A DNA stretch of 64,000 bases from Azospirillum oleiclasticum (GTDB lineage Bacteria; Pseudomonadota; Alphaproteobacteria; Azospirillales; Azospirillaceae), in contig NZ_JABFFR010000013.1 in NCBI RefSeq assembly GCF_013423485.1, positions 124,001-188,000 of the forward strand, given 5' to 3'. Positions 37,224 to 47,085 of this stretch are shown here, piece after piece; position 1 is the first letter of the stretch; every line of letters begins with the position of its first letter. A program made the position numbers and the translations under genes. The notes beneath the pieces are model-generated. The model was not told the DNA's origin. It searched no databases and saw only the letters and a list, made by a program, of their open reading frames with translations.

Positions 37224-38816
37224 TCACTCCCAGGTGCCGTCCTCCTCGGTCTCCGCCGGTTTCCCGATGCGGTAGAGCTGGAAGCGCCCGCCGTCGTGCA
37301 GCAGGGTCAGCCGGTCCGGGTCCGGGTTCGGCTGGCCGCTGGTGTAGAGGATGTAGAGATAGTCGTAGCGGTCGGGCCAGGCGTCCCAATAGGCGGGCCG
37401 CCGGTCGGGCGCCGTGCCGTCGGCCGACGCCAGGAGCTGGCGCACCGTCGGCGGGTCGCCGTCCAGCGCGTCGACCCGGTCGCGGAAGTCGGGACGGACG
37501 TCCAGCACCTGCTTGCCCTGCACCGTGAAGGCGGTGGAGACCAGCGCCTGCCGCTCGATCATGGCGATGCAGGGGGCGTGGCTCAGCCCGGCGTTGCTGA
37601 TCTCGTCGCCGGAGGGCCGGTCGGCGTGCGCCACCAGCACCACGGCCCCCGGTTCGATCAGCCCGACCGACTCCTTGAAGTCCAGGTCGATGGCGCGCAG
37701 CCGCTGCCAGTTCACCTGCACGTCCACGACCCGCACCAGCGTCAGGCCGAGCACGATGGCGTAGAAGGCCAGCCGCAAGGCGCGGTCGCGCCCCTCGAAA
37801 CGGACAAAGCCCAGCGCCAGGAACAGCACCGCGATGGGCAGCCGCTGGTCGGCCATCCAGGAGCCGAACAGCATGCGCGGCATGGCGAGATACACGGCCG
37901 CCGACACCGCCAGCAGAACCCAGCCGGCCGGGTGCATGCGCAGCAGCCCGCGCCCGGCGGCCGACACCACCAGCCCGACCATCAGCGCCGCGACGGCAAG
38001 GTCGAAGGCGTCCCAATAGGTCTGCACGACCGTGAACAGCCCCTGGATCTTGCCGCTCGATTCCCAGATGTTCTCCGACGACAGTCCCAGCGTCGGGCTC
38101 GCCAGCATCAGCGGGATCACCGGCAGGAAGGGCAGGGCGAAGGCCAGCGCGTCGGCCGGCCGCACGCGCGGCCACGCCCGTCCTTCCGGCCAGGCACGCC
38201 ACAGCTCGTAGGCCAGCAGCGCCATGCCGTAGACGCCGACCGCGAACAGGTGGCAGGCGAACAGCGCCAGCACCATCACCGCCGACAGCAGCCCGCGGCG
38301 CCACGCCGGCCCCTCGCGCAGCGCGATCCAGCCGGCCAGCCCCCACACCGCCAGCCCCGCCCCGAACAGATAGTTCATCAGCCCGTACAGCAGGATGCCG
38401 TTGTAGGCGAAGGGGAAGGCGACGAGCGGCCAGGGCGACAGGCGCCCGTACAGCACCCGCTGCACCACCATCGGCCCGGTCACCATCAGCACCACGGTGG
38501 CGAGCAGGAAGACTTGCCCGGCGACATACACGTCCACGATCCGGGTCAGCGGCGGCACCACCAGATCCATCACCAGATTGGGGATGATGGCCCAGTGGAT
38601 CTCGTAGAAGCGGGCCAGCAGCGGGTCGGCGTCGATGCCGGCGATCACGTGCATGCGCGCGAGGTGGTTGACGTAATCGGCCAGCGGCGGCAGCCCGTCG
38701 GTCAGCACCGGCCACGCCACGGCGAGCAGGAGCGACGCGGTGACGAGCGGCAGCAGCCGGCCGCGCCGGACAGCGCCCGCACGGGTGGCGGGGCGGATGG
38801 CGGTACCGGTGGGCAT
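37224..38816 (-). CDS. Polytopic membrane protein, GT-C glycosyltransferase-like
   Basis: 530 residues with about ten to twelve hydrophobic helices and a C-terminal soluble part of about 140 residues. DGLPPLADYVNHLARMHVIAG in the first loop after helix 1 has acidic residues placed like the catalytic loop of GT-C enzymes, and the membrane/periplasmic layout agrees. No family is firmly recognised. If a GT-C enzyme, it would use a polyprenyl-phosphate sugar outside the membrane. The start ATG 38816 (MPTGTAIRP) has AGGAACC upstream. It is convergent with mntP. Confidence 0.7.
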   Translation of the reverse strand: MPTGTAIRPATRAGAVRRGRLLPLVTASLLLAVAWPVLTDGLPPLADYVNHLARMHVIAGIDADPLLARFYEIHWAIIPNLVMDLVVPPLTRIVDVYVAGQVFLLATVVLMVTGPMVVQRVLYGRLSPWPLVAFPFAYNGILLYGLMNYLFGAGLAVWGLAGWIALREGPAWRRGLLSAVMVLALFACHLFAVGVYGMALLAYELWRAWPEGRAWPRVRPADALAFALPFLPVIPLMLASPTLGLSSENIWESSGKIQGLFTVVQTYWDAFDLAVAALMVGLVVSAAGRGLLRMHPAGWVLLAVSAAVYLAMPRMLFGSWMADQRLPIAVLFLALGFVRFEGRDRALRLAFYAIVLGLTLVRVVDVQVNWQRLRAIDLDFKESVGLIEPGAVVLVAHADRPSGDEISNAGLSHAPCIAMIERQALVSTAFTVQGKQVLDVRPDFRDRVDALDGDPPTVRQLLASADGTAPDRRPAYWDAWPDRYDYLYILYTSGQPNPDPDRLTLLHDGGRFQLYRIGKPAETEEDGTWE

Positions 38817-39169
38817 CGTGTGGAGGTTCCTGTCCTGTTCGGCGCGCCACCATAGCGCCGCCGCGGTTCGCCCACCAGGGACGAGTGTGGAGTGGCGACG
38901 CCCCGCGCCACCGGAACCACCGGACAAGGTCAGAACACCAGCGTATGTGAATATTGGAAGTTTATTTGTGTAATTCGGATTTTCTTTTCATGTTGAAAAG
39001 CACGGATTGCCTAAACAAAGTAAATGTCATCGGGTTATCAATATCCGCCATCGATCAATCGCTGCGGTGCCGCGCCGCAGCGCGGCTCCATGACGCGCAT
39101 CCGGCCTGTCCGGGGCGCGACGGAGCGGGGTCGTGCCCGTGATGGCACCGCAACGAACAGGGGAGCTCC
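38817..39169. other. AT-rich divergent intergenic region
   Basis: This 353-base region lies between the membrane-protein and haloperoxidase genes. The stretch 38940-39060 is markedly AT-rich for this genome (runs such as TTTATTTGTGTAATTC and TTTTCTTTTCATG). It probably carries the haloperoxidase promoter; TTGAAA near 38994 is a possible -35 box, but no convincing -10 partner was found. Confidence 0.45.
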
Positions 39170-40855
39170 ATGAACGACAAGGAAAAGCCGGCAGCCGTGC
39201 TGAACATGCGCCACGGCCTCGCCCGCATCAAGCGCGTGAATGTGGCCGATGGGATCTTCGGGCCTCGCCAACCCGGGAATTTCCCGCTGACCTGTGACGG
39301 GGGCGGCGCCTTCTCGGCTCCCCTCTTCGCCCCGCACCAGGACAACGGCGACGAGGCGAAGTACGCCGGGGATCCGCTGTTCCCCTTTTTCGGCAACTTC
39401 TCGAAGGGCTTGGAGCACGACGACAGGGGGGCGGTGAACGCGGCCGCCTACCGGGCGTTCGTGTCCGCCCTGATGACGGCGATGAACAGCCCGGCCGGCC
39501 CCGGCACCATCGCCGCCATCGACCAGATCCCCCGCGCCACGGTGGCGCGCCCGCGGCCCTTCGTGAACCCGTTAGCCGGCTTGGCGTTCGACCTCAACGG
39601 CGGCGACGCCTGGGACTTCACCTGCGCGCCGGCGCCGGTCGTGGCCGGGCCGGAGTCGGCGGCGGAGATGGTCGAGCTCTACTGGATGGCGCTGCTGCGC
39701 GACACCGCCTTCACCGCCTACGACTCCGATCCGCTGGCCGCCATCGCGGCGAAGGATGTCGGGGCGCTCGGCGCTTTCACCGGGCCGCGCGCGGATGGCA
39801 AGGTGACGCCGGGCACGCTGTTCCGCGGCTCTACCCCCGGCGATCTGAAGGGTCACTACCTTTCGCAGTTCATGCTGAAGCCGGCCATCTTCGGCACCCA
39901 GACCATCGACCAGCGGCAGAAGACGGCGGTCGCCGGCATCGACTACATGACGACGCGGGACAGCTACCTTGCGGTTCAGCGCGGTGCCGACGTCGGCGGC
40001 GTCGACCGTTTCGACACGGAGCGGCGCTACATCCGCAACTTGCGCGACCTCGCCACCTACGTGCATTTCGACGCGCTCTACCAGGCCTACTTCAATGCCT
40101 GCCTGATCCTTCTGGAGCTCCAGGGCCGCGGCGTGATCGGCATCGACAAGGACAACCCCTACGCGACCGCCAAGAAGCAGATCGGCTTCGGCACCTACGG
40201 CGGGCCGCACATCCTGAGCCTCGTCACCGAGGTGGCGACCCGGGCGCTGAAGGCCGTGTGGTTCCAGAAATGGTTCGTGCACAGGCGGCTGCGGCCGGAG
40301 ATGTTCGGCGGTCGCATCGACGCGCTGCTGCGGCTCAAGGCGGCGGGCACCGGGGTCAACCTCGACAACTACGTGCACAAGAGCCTGCTCGAGTCCGCGG
40401 CCGGGTCGGCGGTGCTGTCGGGGACGGGCGGCTGGTTCCTGCCGCAGGCCTTCCCGGAGGGCAGCCCCATGCATCCGGCCTACGGCGCCGGCCATGCCAC
40501 CGTGGCGGGAGCCTGCGTCACCATCCTGAAGGCGTGGTTCAACGAAGAGGACGCGCTGCCCGACCCGGTGGTGCCCAACGCCGACGGCACGGCCCTGGTG
40601 CCCGACCCCAAGGCCCCCGGCCTCACCGTCGGCGGCGAGCTGAACAAGTTGGCGGCCAACATCGCCATCGGCCGCAACGGCGCCGGCGTCCATTGGCGGA
40701 CCGACTACACCCGCTCGATGTCGCTGGGCGAGGCGATCGCCGTGTCGATCCTGCAGGAGCAGTCGGTGTGCTACGCCGAAGGCGGCGGCTTCACGCTGAC
40801 CACCTTCTGCGGCAAGCCGATCAAGATCTGGGACGGCAGGGTCATGCCGGCGTGA
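39170..40855 (+). CDS. Vanadium-dependent haloperoxidase
   Basis: 561 residues. The vanadate-binding site of the acid phosphatase/haloperoxidase superfamily is visible in three segments near the C-terminus: KWFVHRRLRPE, HPAYGAGHATVAGA and GRNGAGVHWRTDYTRS, supplying Lys/Arg, the catalytic and vanadate-linking histidines. Length and the HPAYGAGHAT form resemble the algal/bacterial bromoperoxidase branch. The enzyme would oxidise halide with H2O2. No signal peptide is visible at the N-terminus (MNDKEKPAAVLNMRHG). GGGGAG precedes the ATG at 39170. Halide choice is not readable. Confidence 0.9.
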   Translation: MNDKEKPAAVLNMRHGLARIKRVNVADGIFGPRQPGNFPLTCDGGGAFSAPLFAPHQDNGDEAKYAGDPLFPFFGNFSKGLEHDDRGAVNAAAYRAFVSALMTAMNSPAGPGTIAAIDQIPRATVARPRPFVNPLAGLAFDLNGGDAWDFTCAPAPVVAGPESAAEMVELYWMALLRDTAFTAYDSDPLAAIAAKDVGALGAFTGPRADGKVTPGTLFRGSTPGDLKGHYLSQFMLKPAIFGTQTIDQRQKTAVAGIDYMTTRDSYLAVQRGADVGGVDRFDTERRYIRNLRDLATYVHFDALYQAYFNACLILLELQGRGVIGIDKDNPYATAKKQIGFGTYGGPHILSLVTEVATRALKAVWFQKWFVHRRLRPEMFGGRIDALLRLKAAGTGVNLDNYVHKSLLESAAGSAVLSGTGGWFLPQAFPEGSPMHPAYGAGHATVAGACVTILKAWFNEEDALPDPVVPNADGTALVPDPKAPGLTVGGELNKLAANIAIGRNGAGVHWRTDYTRSMSLGEAIAVSILQEQSVCYAEGGGFTLTTFCGKPIKIWDGRVMPA

Positions 40856-40857
40856 CG

Positions 40858-40899
40858 GGTCCGCGCGGCACTGCCTTGACGGGCTGTGCCGCGCGGACC
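40858..40899 (+). terminator. Hairpin after haloperoxidase gene
   Basis: A perfect 14-bp inverted repeat (40858-40871 and 40886-40899, 14-base loop) begins three bases after the stop codon. There is no U-tract. It probably ends or protects the haloperoxidase mRNA, upstream of the rpsB promoter. Confidence 0.5.
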
Positions 40900-40915
40900 A
40901 CCCCCATCCTTCCTG

Positions 40916-40944
40916 TTGCATTGGTATCGGCGAGGGGCTATGAA
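40916..40944 (+). promoter_or_regulatory. Candidate sigma70-type promoter for rpsB
   Basis: TTGCAT (40916-40921), a 17-base spacer and TATGAA (40939-40944) would give a start near 40951 and a leader of about 130 bases before rpsB, long enough for ribosomal-protein autoregulation. Confidence 0.5.
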
Positions 40945-41083
40945 GGCGCCGTCGTCAAAACCTCACGCGGGCTGGCGGACCTTCGGCGTTGCGCCGTCGG
41001 TTCCATCCGGTGTTCCCCAAGGCTCCATGCCCCAAAGGAACCGAAGGCCCGCGGCGGAGCAACCGGAAAAGGGACCTTTTTCC

Positions 41084-41878
<795 letters not shown>

Positions 41879-41892
41879 TCCGTGGTTTAGGG

Positions 41893-41928
41893 GCAGCCGG
41901 GCCGCGCGAGCCGCCCGGCTGCTTTTTT
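41893..41928 (+). terminator. Intrinsic terminator between rpsB and tsf
   Basis: A 10-bp stem (GCAGCCGGGC, 41893-41902; GCCCGGCTGC, 41913-41922) with a 10-base loop is followed by TTTTTT (41923-41928). It is a textbook Rho-independent terminator and would set a higher rpsB than tsf level. Confidence 0.88.
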
Positions 41929-41971
41929 GTTGAGTACCGATACCGACCGTTTGGGAAAGAAGGGGCGAACC

Positions 41972-42910
41972 ATGGCCGAGATTTCCGCCGCGCTTGTGAA
42001 GGAACTGCGCGAGAAGACCGGCGCCGGCATGATGGACTGCAAGAAGGCGCTCGGCGAAACCGCTGGCAACCTCGAGGACGCGGTCGACTGGCTGCGCAAG
42101 AAGGGCCTCGCCGCCGCCGCCAAGAAGTCGGGCCGCATCGCCGCCGAGGGTCTGGTCGCCGTCGCCACCGCCGGCACCGCCGGCGCGGTGGTCGAGGTGA
42201 ACGCCGAGACCGACTTCGTCGCCCGCAACGACAAGTTCCAGGCCTTCGCCGCCCGCGTGGCCGAGCTGGCCGTCGCCGGCACCGGCGAGCTCGAGGTGCT
42301 GAAGCAGACCGCCTACCCCGGCACCGGCCATGCCGTGCAGGAGGAGCTGGCGAGCCTGATCGGCACCGTCGGCGAGAACATGAACCTGCGCCGCGTCGCC
42401 CGCCTGTCGGTGCCGGCCGGTGTGGTGGCGACCTACGTCCACCAGGCGACCGCGCCGGGCCTGGGCAAGATCGGCGTGCTGGTGGCGCTGGAGTCGACCG
42501 GCGACCAGGGCAAGCTGATGGAGCTGGGCAAACAGATCGCCATGCATGTGGCCGCCGCCCGTCCGGACGCGCTGGACATCGCCGACGTCAGCACCGCCAA
42601 CCTCGACCGCGAGCGCGCCGTGCTGATCGAGCAGGCCCGCGCGTCGGGCAAGCCCGAGAGCATCATCGAGAAGATGGTCGAGGGACGCGTGCGCAAATAT
42701 TACGAAGAGGTCGTGCTGCTCGAGCAGACCTACGTGATCGACGGCGAGACCAAGGTCCGCAAGGTGGTCGAGGCCGCCGCGAAGGACGTCGGCGCCCCGG
42801 TGAAGCTGACCGGATTCGCCCGCTTCGCGCTGGGCGAGGGCATCGAGAAGGCCCAGGCCGACTTCGCCGCCGAGGTGGCCGCCGCCGCCGGCACCCAGCC
42901 GACCGCCTGA
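41972..42910 (+). CDS. tsf: Elongation factor Ts
   Basis: 312 residues. It recycles EF-Tu by GDP/GTP exchange. N-terminal [18 protein letters not shown] and the core ETDFVARND are diagnostic. ATG 41972 has AAGAAGGGG upstream; an earlier reading into the terminator has no homology. Follows rpsB, as in most bacteria. Confidence 0.98.
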   Translation: MAEISAALVKELREKTGAGMMDCKKALGETAGNLEDAVDWLRKKGLAAAAKKSGRIAAEGLVAVATAGTAGAVVEVNAETDFVARNDKFQAFAARVAELAVAGTGELEVLKQTAYPGTGHAVQEELASLIGTVGENMNLRRVARLSVPAGVVATYVHQATAPGLGKIGVLVALESTGDQGKLMELGKQIAMHVAAARPDALDIADVSTANLDRERAVLIEQARASGKPESIIEKMVEGRVRKYYEEVVLLEQTYVIDGETKVRKVVEAAAKDVGAPVKLTGFARFALGEGIEKAQADFAAEVAAAAGTQPTA

Positions 42911-42954
42911 CCGCCTGTCGCCTGATTGCGCGCCACCCAGGGAGAGCCGCCGCC

Positions 42955-43710
42955 ATGGACCAAGCGTCCCCGAGTCAGGAGCCCCGCGAGGGCGTTCGCT
43001 ACAAACGGGTGCTTCTGAAGGTTTCGGGTGAGGCGCTGATGGGGTCGAGGGATTTCGGTCTCGACCCCGGCATGGTGAACGAGGTCGCCGACGAGGTGAA
43101 GGAAGTCACCGCGCTGGGCGTCCAGGTCTGCCTGGTGATCGGCGGCGGCAACATCTTCCGCGGCATCAAGGGTGCCGCGGGCGGGATGGAGCGGGCAACC
43201 GCCGACTACATGGGCATGCTGGCCACCGTCATCAACGCGCTCTCCATGCAGAGTGCGTTGGAGCGCAAGGGGGTCAGCACCCGCGTGCAGTCGGCCATCC
43301 CGATGTCGTCGGTGTGCGAGCCCTACATCCGCCGCCGCGCCATCCGGCACATGGAGAAGGGCCGCGTGGTGATCTTCGCGGCCGGCACCGGCAACCCCTT
43401 CTTCACCACCGACACCGCGGCGGCGCTGCGCGCGTCGGAAATGGGCTGCGACGCGCTGCTGAAGGCGACGCAGGTGGACGGCGTCTACACCGCCGACCCC
43501 AAGAAGGTGCCGGATGCCGAACGCTACGACCGGCTCACCTACCTCGACGTGCTGTCCAAGGACCTTCAGGTCATGGACGCGTCCGCCATTTCCTTGGCGC
43601 GCGAGAACCGAATCCCCATACTGGTCTTCTCGATCCACACGGCGGGCGCCTTCGCGGAAGTCATGGCCGGGCGTGGCCGTTACACGATCATAACGGAATC
43701 CAGGGAGTGA
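42955..43710 (+). CDS. pyrH: UMP kinase
   Basis: 251 residues. Phosphorylates UMP to [12 protein letters not shown] at the N-terminus, IGGGNIFRG, and [27 protein letters not shown] are typical of bacterial PyrH. An N-terminal extension of about 16 residues precedes the kinase core. Between tsf and frr, the usual order; three bases separate it from frr. Confidence 0.97.
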   Translation: MDQASPSQEPREGVRYKRVLLKVSGEALMGSRDFGLDPGMVNEVADEVKEVTALGVQVCLVIGGGNIFRGIKGAAGGMERATADYMGMLATVINALSMQSALERKGVSTRVQSAIPMSSVCEPYIRRRAIRHMEKGRVVIFAAGTGNPFFTTDTAAALRASEMGCDALLKATQVDGVYTADPKKVPDAERYDRLTYLDVLSKDLQVMDASAISLARENRIPILVFSIHTAGAFAEVMAGRGRYTIITESRE

Positions 43711-43713
43711 GCC

Positions 43714-44271
43714 GTGACTGATCAAGTCATTGCCGACGTCAAGCGCCGCATGGACGGTGCCCTCGACGCCTTCAAGAAGGAACTCGGCGGCCTGCGCACC
43801 GGCCGTGCTTCGACGGCCCTGCTGGAGCCGGTGGTGGTGGAGGCCTATGGCAACCGCATGCCGCTGTCCCAGGTCGGCACCATCGGCGTGCCGGAGCCGC
43901 GCATGATCACCGTCAGCGTCTGGGACCGCTCGCTGGTCAAGGCGACGGAGAAGGCCATCCGTGACTCCGGTCTGGGCCTCAACCCGCAGACCGAGGGGCA
44001 GACGATCCGCGTGCCGATCCCGGATCTGAGCCAGGAGCGCCGGGCCGAGCTGGCCAAGGTCGCCCACAAATACGCCGAGCAGGCCCGTGTGGCCGTGCGC
44101 AACGTGCGCCGCGACGGCATGGACGCGCTGAAGAAGGCGGAAAAGAAGGGCGACATCAGCCAGGACGAGCTGAAGGTCTGGTCGGACAAGGTGCAGGGCG
44201 TGACCGACCAGCACATCAAGCTGGTCGACGAGGCGCTGGCGCACAAGGAAAAGGAAATCATGCAGGTCTGA
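43714..44271 (+). CDS. frr: Ribosome recycling factor
   Basis: 185 residues, the usual length. It splits post-termination ribosomes with [36 protein letters not shown] and [12 protein letters not shown] are hallmark segments. Start codon GTG 43714, three bases after the pyrH stop. Confidence 0.98.
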   Translation: MTDQVIADVKRRMDGALDAFKKELGGLRTGRASTALLEPVVVEAYGNRMPLSQVGTIGVPEPRMITVSVWDRSLVKATEKAIRDSGLGLNPQTEGQTIRVPIPDLSQERRAELAKVAHKYAEQARVAVRNVRRDGMDALKKAEKKGDISQDELKVWSDKVQGVTDQHIKLVDEALAHKEKEIMQV

Positions 44272-44292
44272 GGGAAGGTGGGCGCAGAGGCC

Positions 44293-45024
44293 ATGAACCC
44301 CCCCGACGATCGCCCCGTTCCACCGCGGCACGTGGCCGTCATCATGGACGGCAACGGCCGCTGGGCCAAAGCACGCGGCCTGCCGCGCACCGCCGGCCAC
44401 CGCAAGGGTGTGGAGTCGGTGCGTGCGCTCGTGGAGAACGCGCGCGAACTCGGCATCGAATACCTGACCATCTTCAGCTTCTCGTCGGAGAATTGGCGCC
44501 GGCCGGAGGAGGAGGTCACCGACCTCATGCATCTCCTGCGCTTCTATCTGCGCAGCGAGATCGCGTCGCTGCACAAGGGCGGCGTGCGGTTGCGGGTGAT
44601 CGGCGACCGCCGCCGGCTCGCCCCCGACATCATCGAGCTGATCGACGGGGCCGAAGCGAAGACCCGCGACAACCGGCGCCTGACTTTGGTGGTCGCGCTC
44701 AGCTATGGTTCCCGGCAGGAGATCGCCGAGGCGGCCCGGCGGCTGGCGGAGGAGGCGAAGGCCGGCGCGCTCGACCCCGCCGCCATCGACGAAACCATGG
44801 TCACCGACCGGCTCTACACGGCCGGCATTCCCGACCCCGACCTGATCGTTCGCACCAGCGGCGAGAAGCGGATCAGCAATTTCCTGCTGTGGCAATCGGC
44901 CTACGCGGAATTCGTGTTCGTCGATACGCTGTGGCCCGACTTCACCAAGCGCGACCTGGAGGCGGCGATTGAAGAGTTCCACCGGCGAGAGCGCCGCTTC
45001 GGCGCCACGGCCGGTCCCCGGTAG
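44293..45024 (+). CDS. uppS: Undecaprenyl diphosphate synthase
   Basis: 243 residues from ATG 44293. The catalytic start HVAVIMDGNGRWAKARGLPRTAGH and the C-terminal RTSGEKRISNFLLWQSAYAEF match cis-prenyltransferases that make the C55 lipid carrier for peptidoglycan and O-antigen. A GTG at 44278 in the same frame (five extra residues) is possible, but its Shine-Dalgarno would be too close. The 3' end overlaps cdsA by 56 bases. Confidence 0.96.
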   Translation: MNPPDDRPVPPRHVAVIMDGNGRWAKARGLPRTAGHRKGVESVRALVENARELGIEYLTIFSFSSENWRRPEEEVTDLMHLLRFYLRSEIASLHKGGVRLRVIGDRRRLAPDIIELIDGAEAKTRDNRRLTLVVALSYGSRQEIAEAARRLAEEAKAGALDPAAIDETMVTDRLYTAGIPDPDLIVRTSGEKRISNFLLWQSAYAEFVFVDTLWPDFTKRDLEAAIEEFHRRERRFGATAGPR

Positions 45025-45835
45025 GGCGGGCGATCTCCGGACACGCGTCTGGTCGGCGCTCGCCCTGGGGCCGCCGGTCCTCGCCGCCGTGTGGGCCGGT
45101 GGATGGGTCTTCCTGGCGGTGGTCGCCGTCGTCTCCGTGCTGTCCGTGCACGAGTGGATGGCCATTGTCGGCCGTTCCGAAAACGCGCGTCTCGACCGCC
45201 CGGAGCCGGCGCGCCTTCTCGCCTGTGCGGCGGTGCTCGCCGTCATCGCCCTGTACGCTGTCGCCGGCGCCGCACCTGCGGCGGTGGCCTGTCTGGTGCT
45301 CGGCACCGCTGCCGGCGCCGTTGCCGGCGGCGAGGACCGCTGGGTCGCCGGGCTGGGGGTGCCTTATGTCGGGTTGGGCGTGGTCGGGCTGCTGTGGCTG
45401 CGCGACGCGCCGTCGGCCGGCCTCGGTCTCTTCCTGTTCCTGATGCTGGCCGTCTGGGCCTGCGACATCGGCGCCTACGCCGCCGGCCGCAGCATCGGCG
45501 GGCCGAAACTGGCCCCGCGCATCAGCCCGAAGAAGACCTGGGCTGGCCTGATCGGCGGCACCGTCGCCGCGGCCCTGATCGGACTTGCCGTCGCGATCGG
45601 GTCCGACGCCCGCTCGGCGGTGGCGGCGCTGCTGCTGGGGGGGCTGGTCGCGGTGGTCAGCCAGGGCGGCGACCTTTTTGAATCGGCGCTGAAGCGGCGC
45701 TACAACGTGAAGGACAGCAGCCGGCTCATCCCCGGACACGGGGGGCTGCTGGACCGCATCGACGGGCTTCTGGTCGCGGCCCCGGTGCTGGCCCTGTTCC
45801 ACGCGACCCTGGGGGCGCAACTCGCATGGTGGTGA
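44969..45835 (+). CDS. cdsA: Phosphatidate cytidylyltransferase
   Basis: 288 residues, multi-pass membrane enzyme making CDP-diacylglycerol for all phospholipids. The C-terminal signature SPKKTWAGLIGG ... DLFESALKRRYNVKDSSRLIPGHGGLLDRIDGL is unmistakable. The start is TTG 44969, supported by GGAGG six bases upstream, inside the end of uppS. The first 20 residues are hydrophilic and could alternatively be untranslated if a later start is used. Overlaps dxr by ten bases. Confidence 0.95.
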   Translation: MKSSTGESAASAPRPVPGRAGDLRTRVWSALALGPPVLAAVWAGGWVFLAVVAVVSVLSVHEWMAIVGRSENARLDRPEPARLLACAAVLAVIALYAVAGAAPAAVACLVLGTAAGAVAGGEDRWVAGLGVPYVGLGVVGLLWLRDAPSAGLGLFLFLMLAVWACDIGAYAAGRSIGGPKLAPRISPKKTWAGLIGGTVAAALIGLAVAIGSDARSAVAALLLGGLVAVVSQGGDLFESALKRRYNVKDSSRLIPGHGGLLDRIDGLLVAAPVLALFHATLGAQLAWW

Positions 45836-47007
45836 CGCAGGACGGCGGGCGGGAGCCGCGCCGGGTGACGATCCTGGGGTCCACCGGCTCGGTGGGCACA
45901 CAGACCATCGACCTCGTCGCCCGCGACCCCGGCGCCTTCGCCGTTGAGGCGCTGACCGCCAACCGCAACGTGGCCCTGCTGGCGCGCCAGGCGCGCGAGC
46001 TGGGCGCCAAGCTGGCCGTGGTCGCCGATCCCGCCGCCTACGCCGACCTCAGGGACGCGCTCGCCGGCACCGGCATCCGCGCCGCCGCGGGGGCCGAGGC
46101 GGTGGCGGAGGCGGCGTCGCTGCCGGCGGATTGGGTGATGGCGGCCATCGTCGGCGCCGCCGGGCTGGAGCCGGTGCTGGCCGCGGTGCGGCGCGGCGCC
46201 ACCGTCGCCTTCGCCAACAAGGAGGTGCTGGTCTGCGCCGGTTGCCTGATGATGGAGGAGGTGCGCCGCCACGGCGCCACCCTGCTGCCGGTGGACAGCG
46301 AGCATTCGGCCATCTGGCAGTGCTTCGACTTCGCACGCCCCGGCGGGATCCGTCGGCTGGTGCTCACCGCGTCGGGCGGGCCGTTCCGCACGCACGACCG
46401 CGCCTTCATGGCGACGGTGACGCCGGAGCAGGCGGTGCGCCACCCGACCTGGGACATGGGCGCCAAGATCTCCATCGACAGCGCCACCATGATGAACAAG
46501 GGGCTGGAGATCATCGAGGCGCATTTCCTCTTCGACGTGCCGGAGGAGCGCATCGACGTGCTGGTCCACCCGCAGTCGGTGGTGCATTCGCTGGTGGAGT
46601 ATGTGGATGGCTCGGTGCTGGCGCAGCTCGGCACGCCCGACATGCGCACCCCCATCGCCTACACGCTGGCCTGGCCGGAGCGCATCGCCACACCGGCCGA
46701 GCGGCTCGACCTGGCGAAGGCCGGAACCCTCACCTTCGAGGCGCCGGATCCCGAGCGCTTCCCGGCGCTGCGGCTGGCGCGCGCGGCCTTGCAAAGCGGC
46801 GGCGGTGCGCCCACTATCCTTAGCGCTGCGAACGAAGTGGCGGTGCAGGCTTTCCTCGACCGCCGCATCGGGTTCCTCGACATCGAACGCGTCGTCGAGG
46901 ACACGCTGGCAGAGCTGCCGCACCACGCTCCCTCCGATCTGGAGGGCGTGCGTCGGATCGACGCGGAGGCGCGCCGCTGCGCCACCGGCCTCACAGCCGG
47001 CCGATGA
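45826..47007 (+). CDS. dxr: 1-deoxy-D-xylulose 5-phosphate reductoisomerase
   Basis: 393 residues. Second enzyme of the MEP isoprenoid pathway, feeding the prenyl diphosphates used by UppS. NADPH-binding LGSTGSVGTQTIDLV, VALANKE-type VAFANKEVL, the metal site PVDSEHSAIWQC, LTASGGPFR, and WDMGAKISIDSATMMNKGLEIIEAHFLF are all present. Start ATG 45826 lies inside the cdsA end. Confidence 0.97.
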   Translation: MVVTQDGGREPRRVTILGSTGSVGTQTIDLVARDPGAFAVEALTANRNVALLARQARELGAKLAVVADPAAYADLRDALAGTGIRAAAGAEAVAEAASLPADWVMAAIVGAAGLEPVLAAVRRGATVAFANKEVLVCAGCLMMEEVRRHGATLLPVDSEHSAIWQCFDFARPGGIRRLVLTASGGPFRTHDRAFMATVTPEQAVRHPTWDMGAKISIDSATMMNKGLEIIEAHFLFDVPEERIDVLVHPQSVVHSLVEYVDGSVLAQLGTPDMRTPIAYTLAWPERIATPAERLDLAKAGTLTFEAPDPERFPALRLARAALQSGGGAPTILSAANEVAVQAFLDRRIGFLDIERVVEDTLAELPHHAPSDLEGVRRIDAEARRCATGLTAGR

Positions 47008-47085
47008 CCGCCGGGCGACCGGCGGCTCCGTGACGGGAACGCCGGCCGCGGCGGCGGGCCGGCAGGACAGGTGTCAAAGGCTCAC

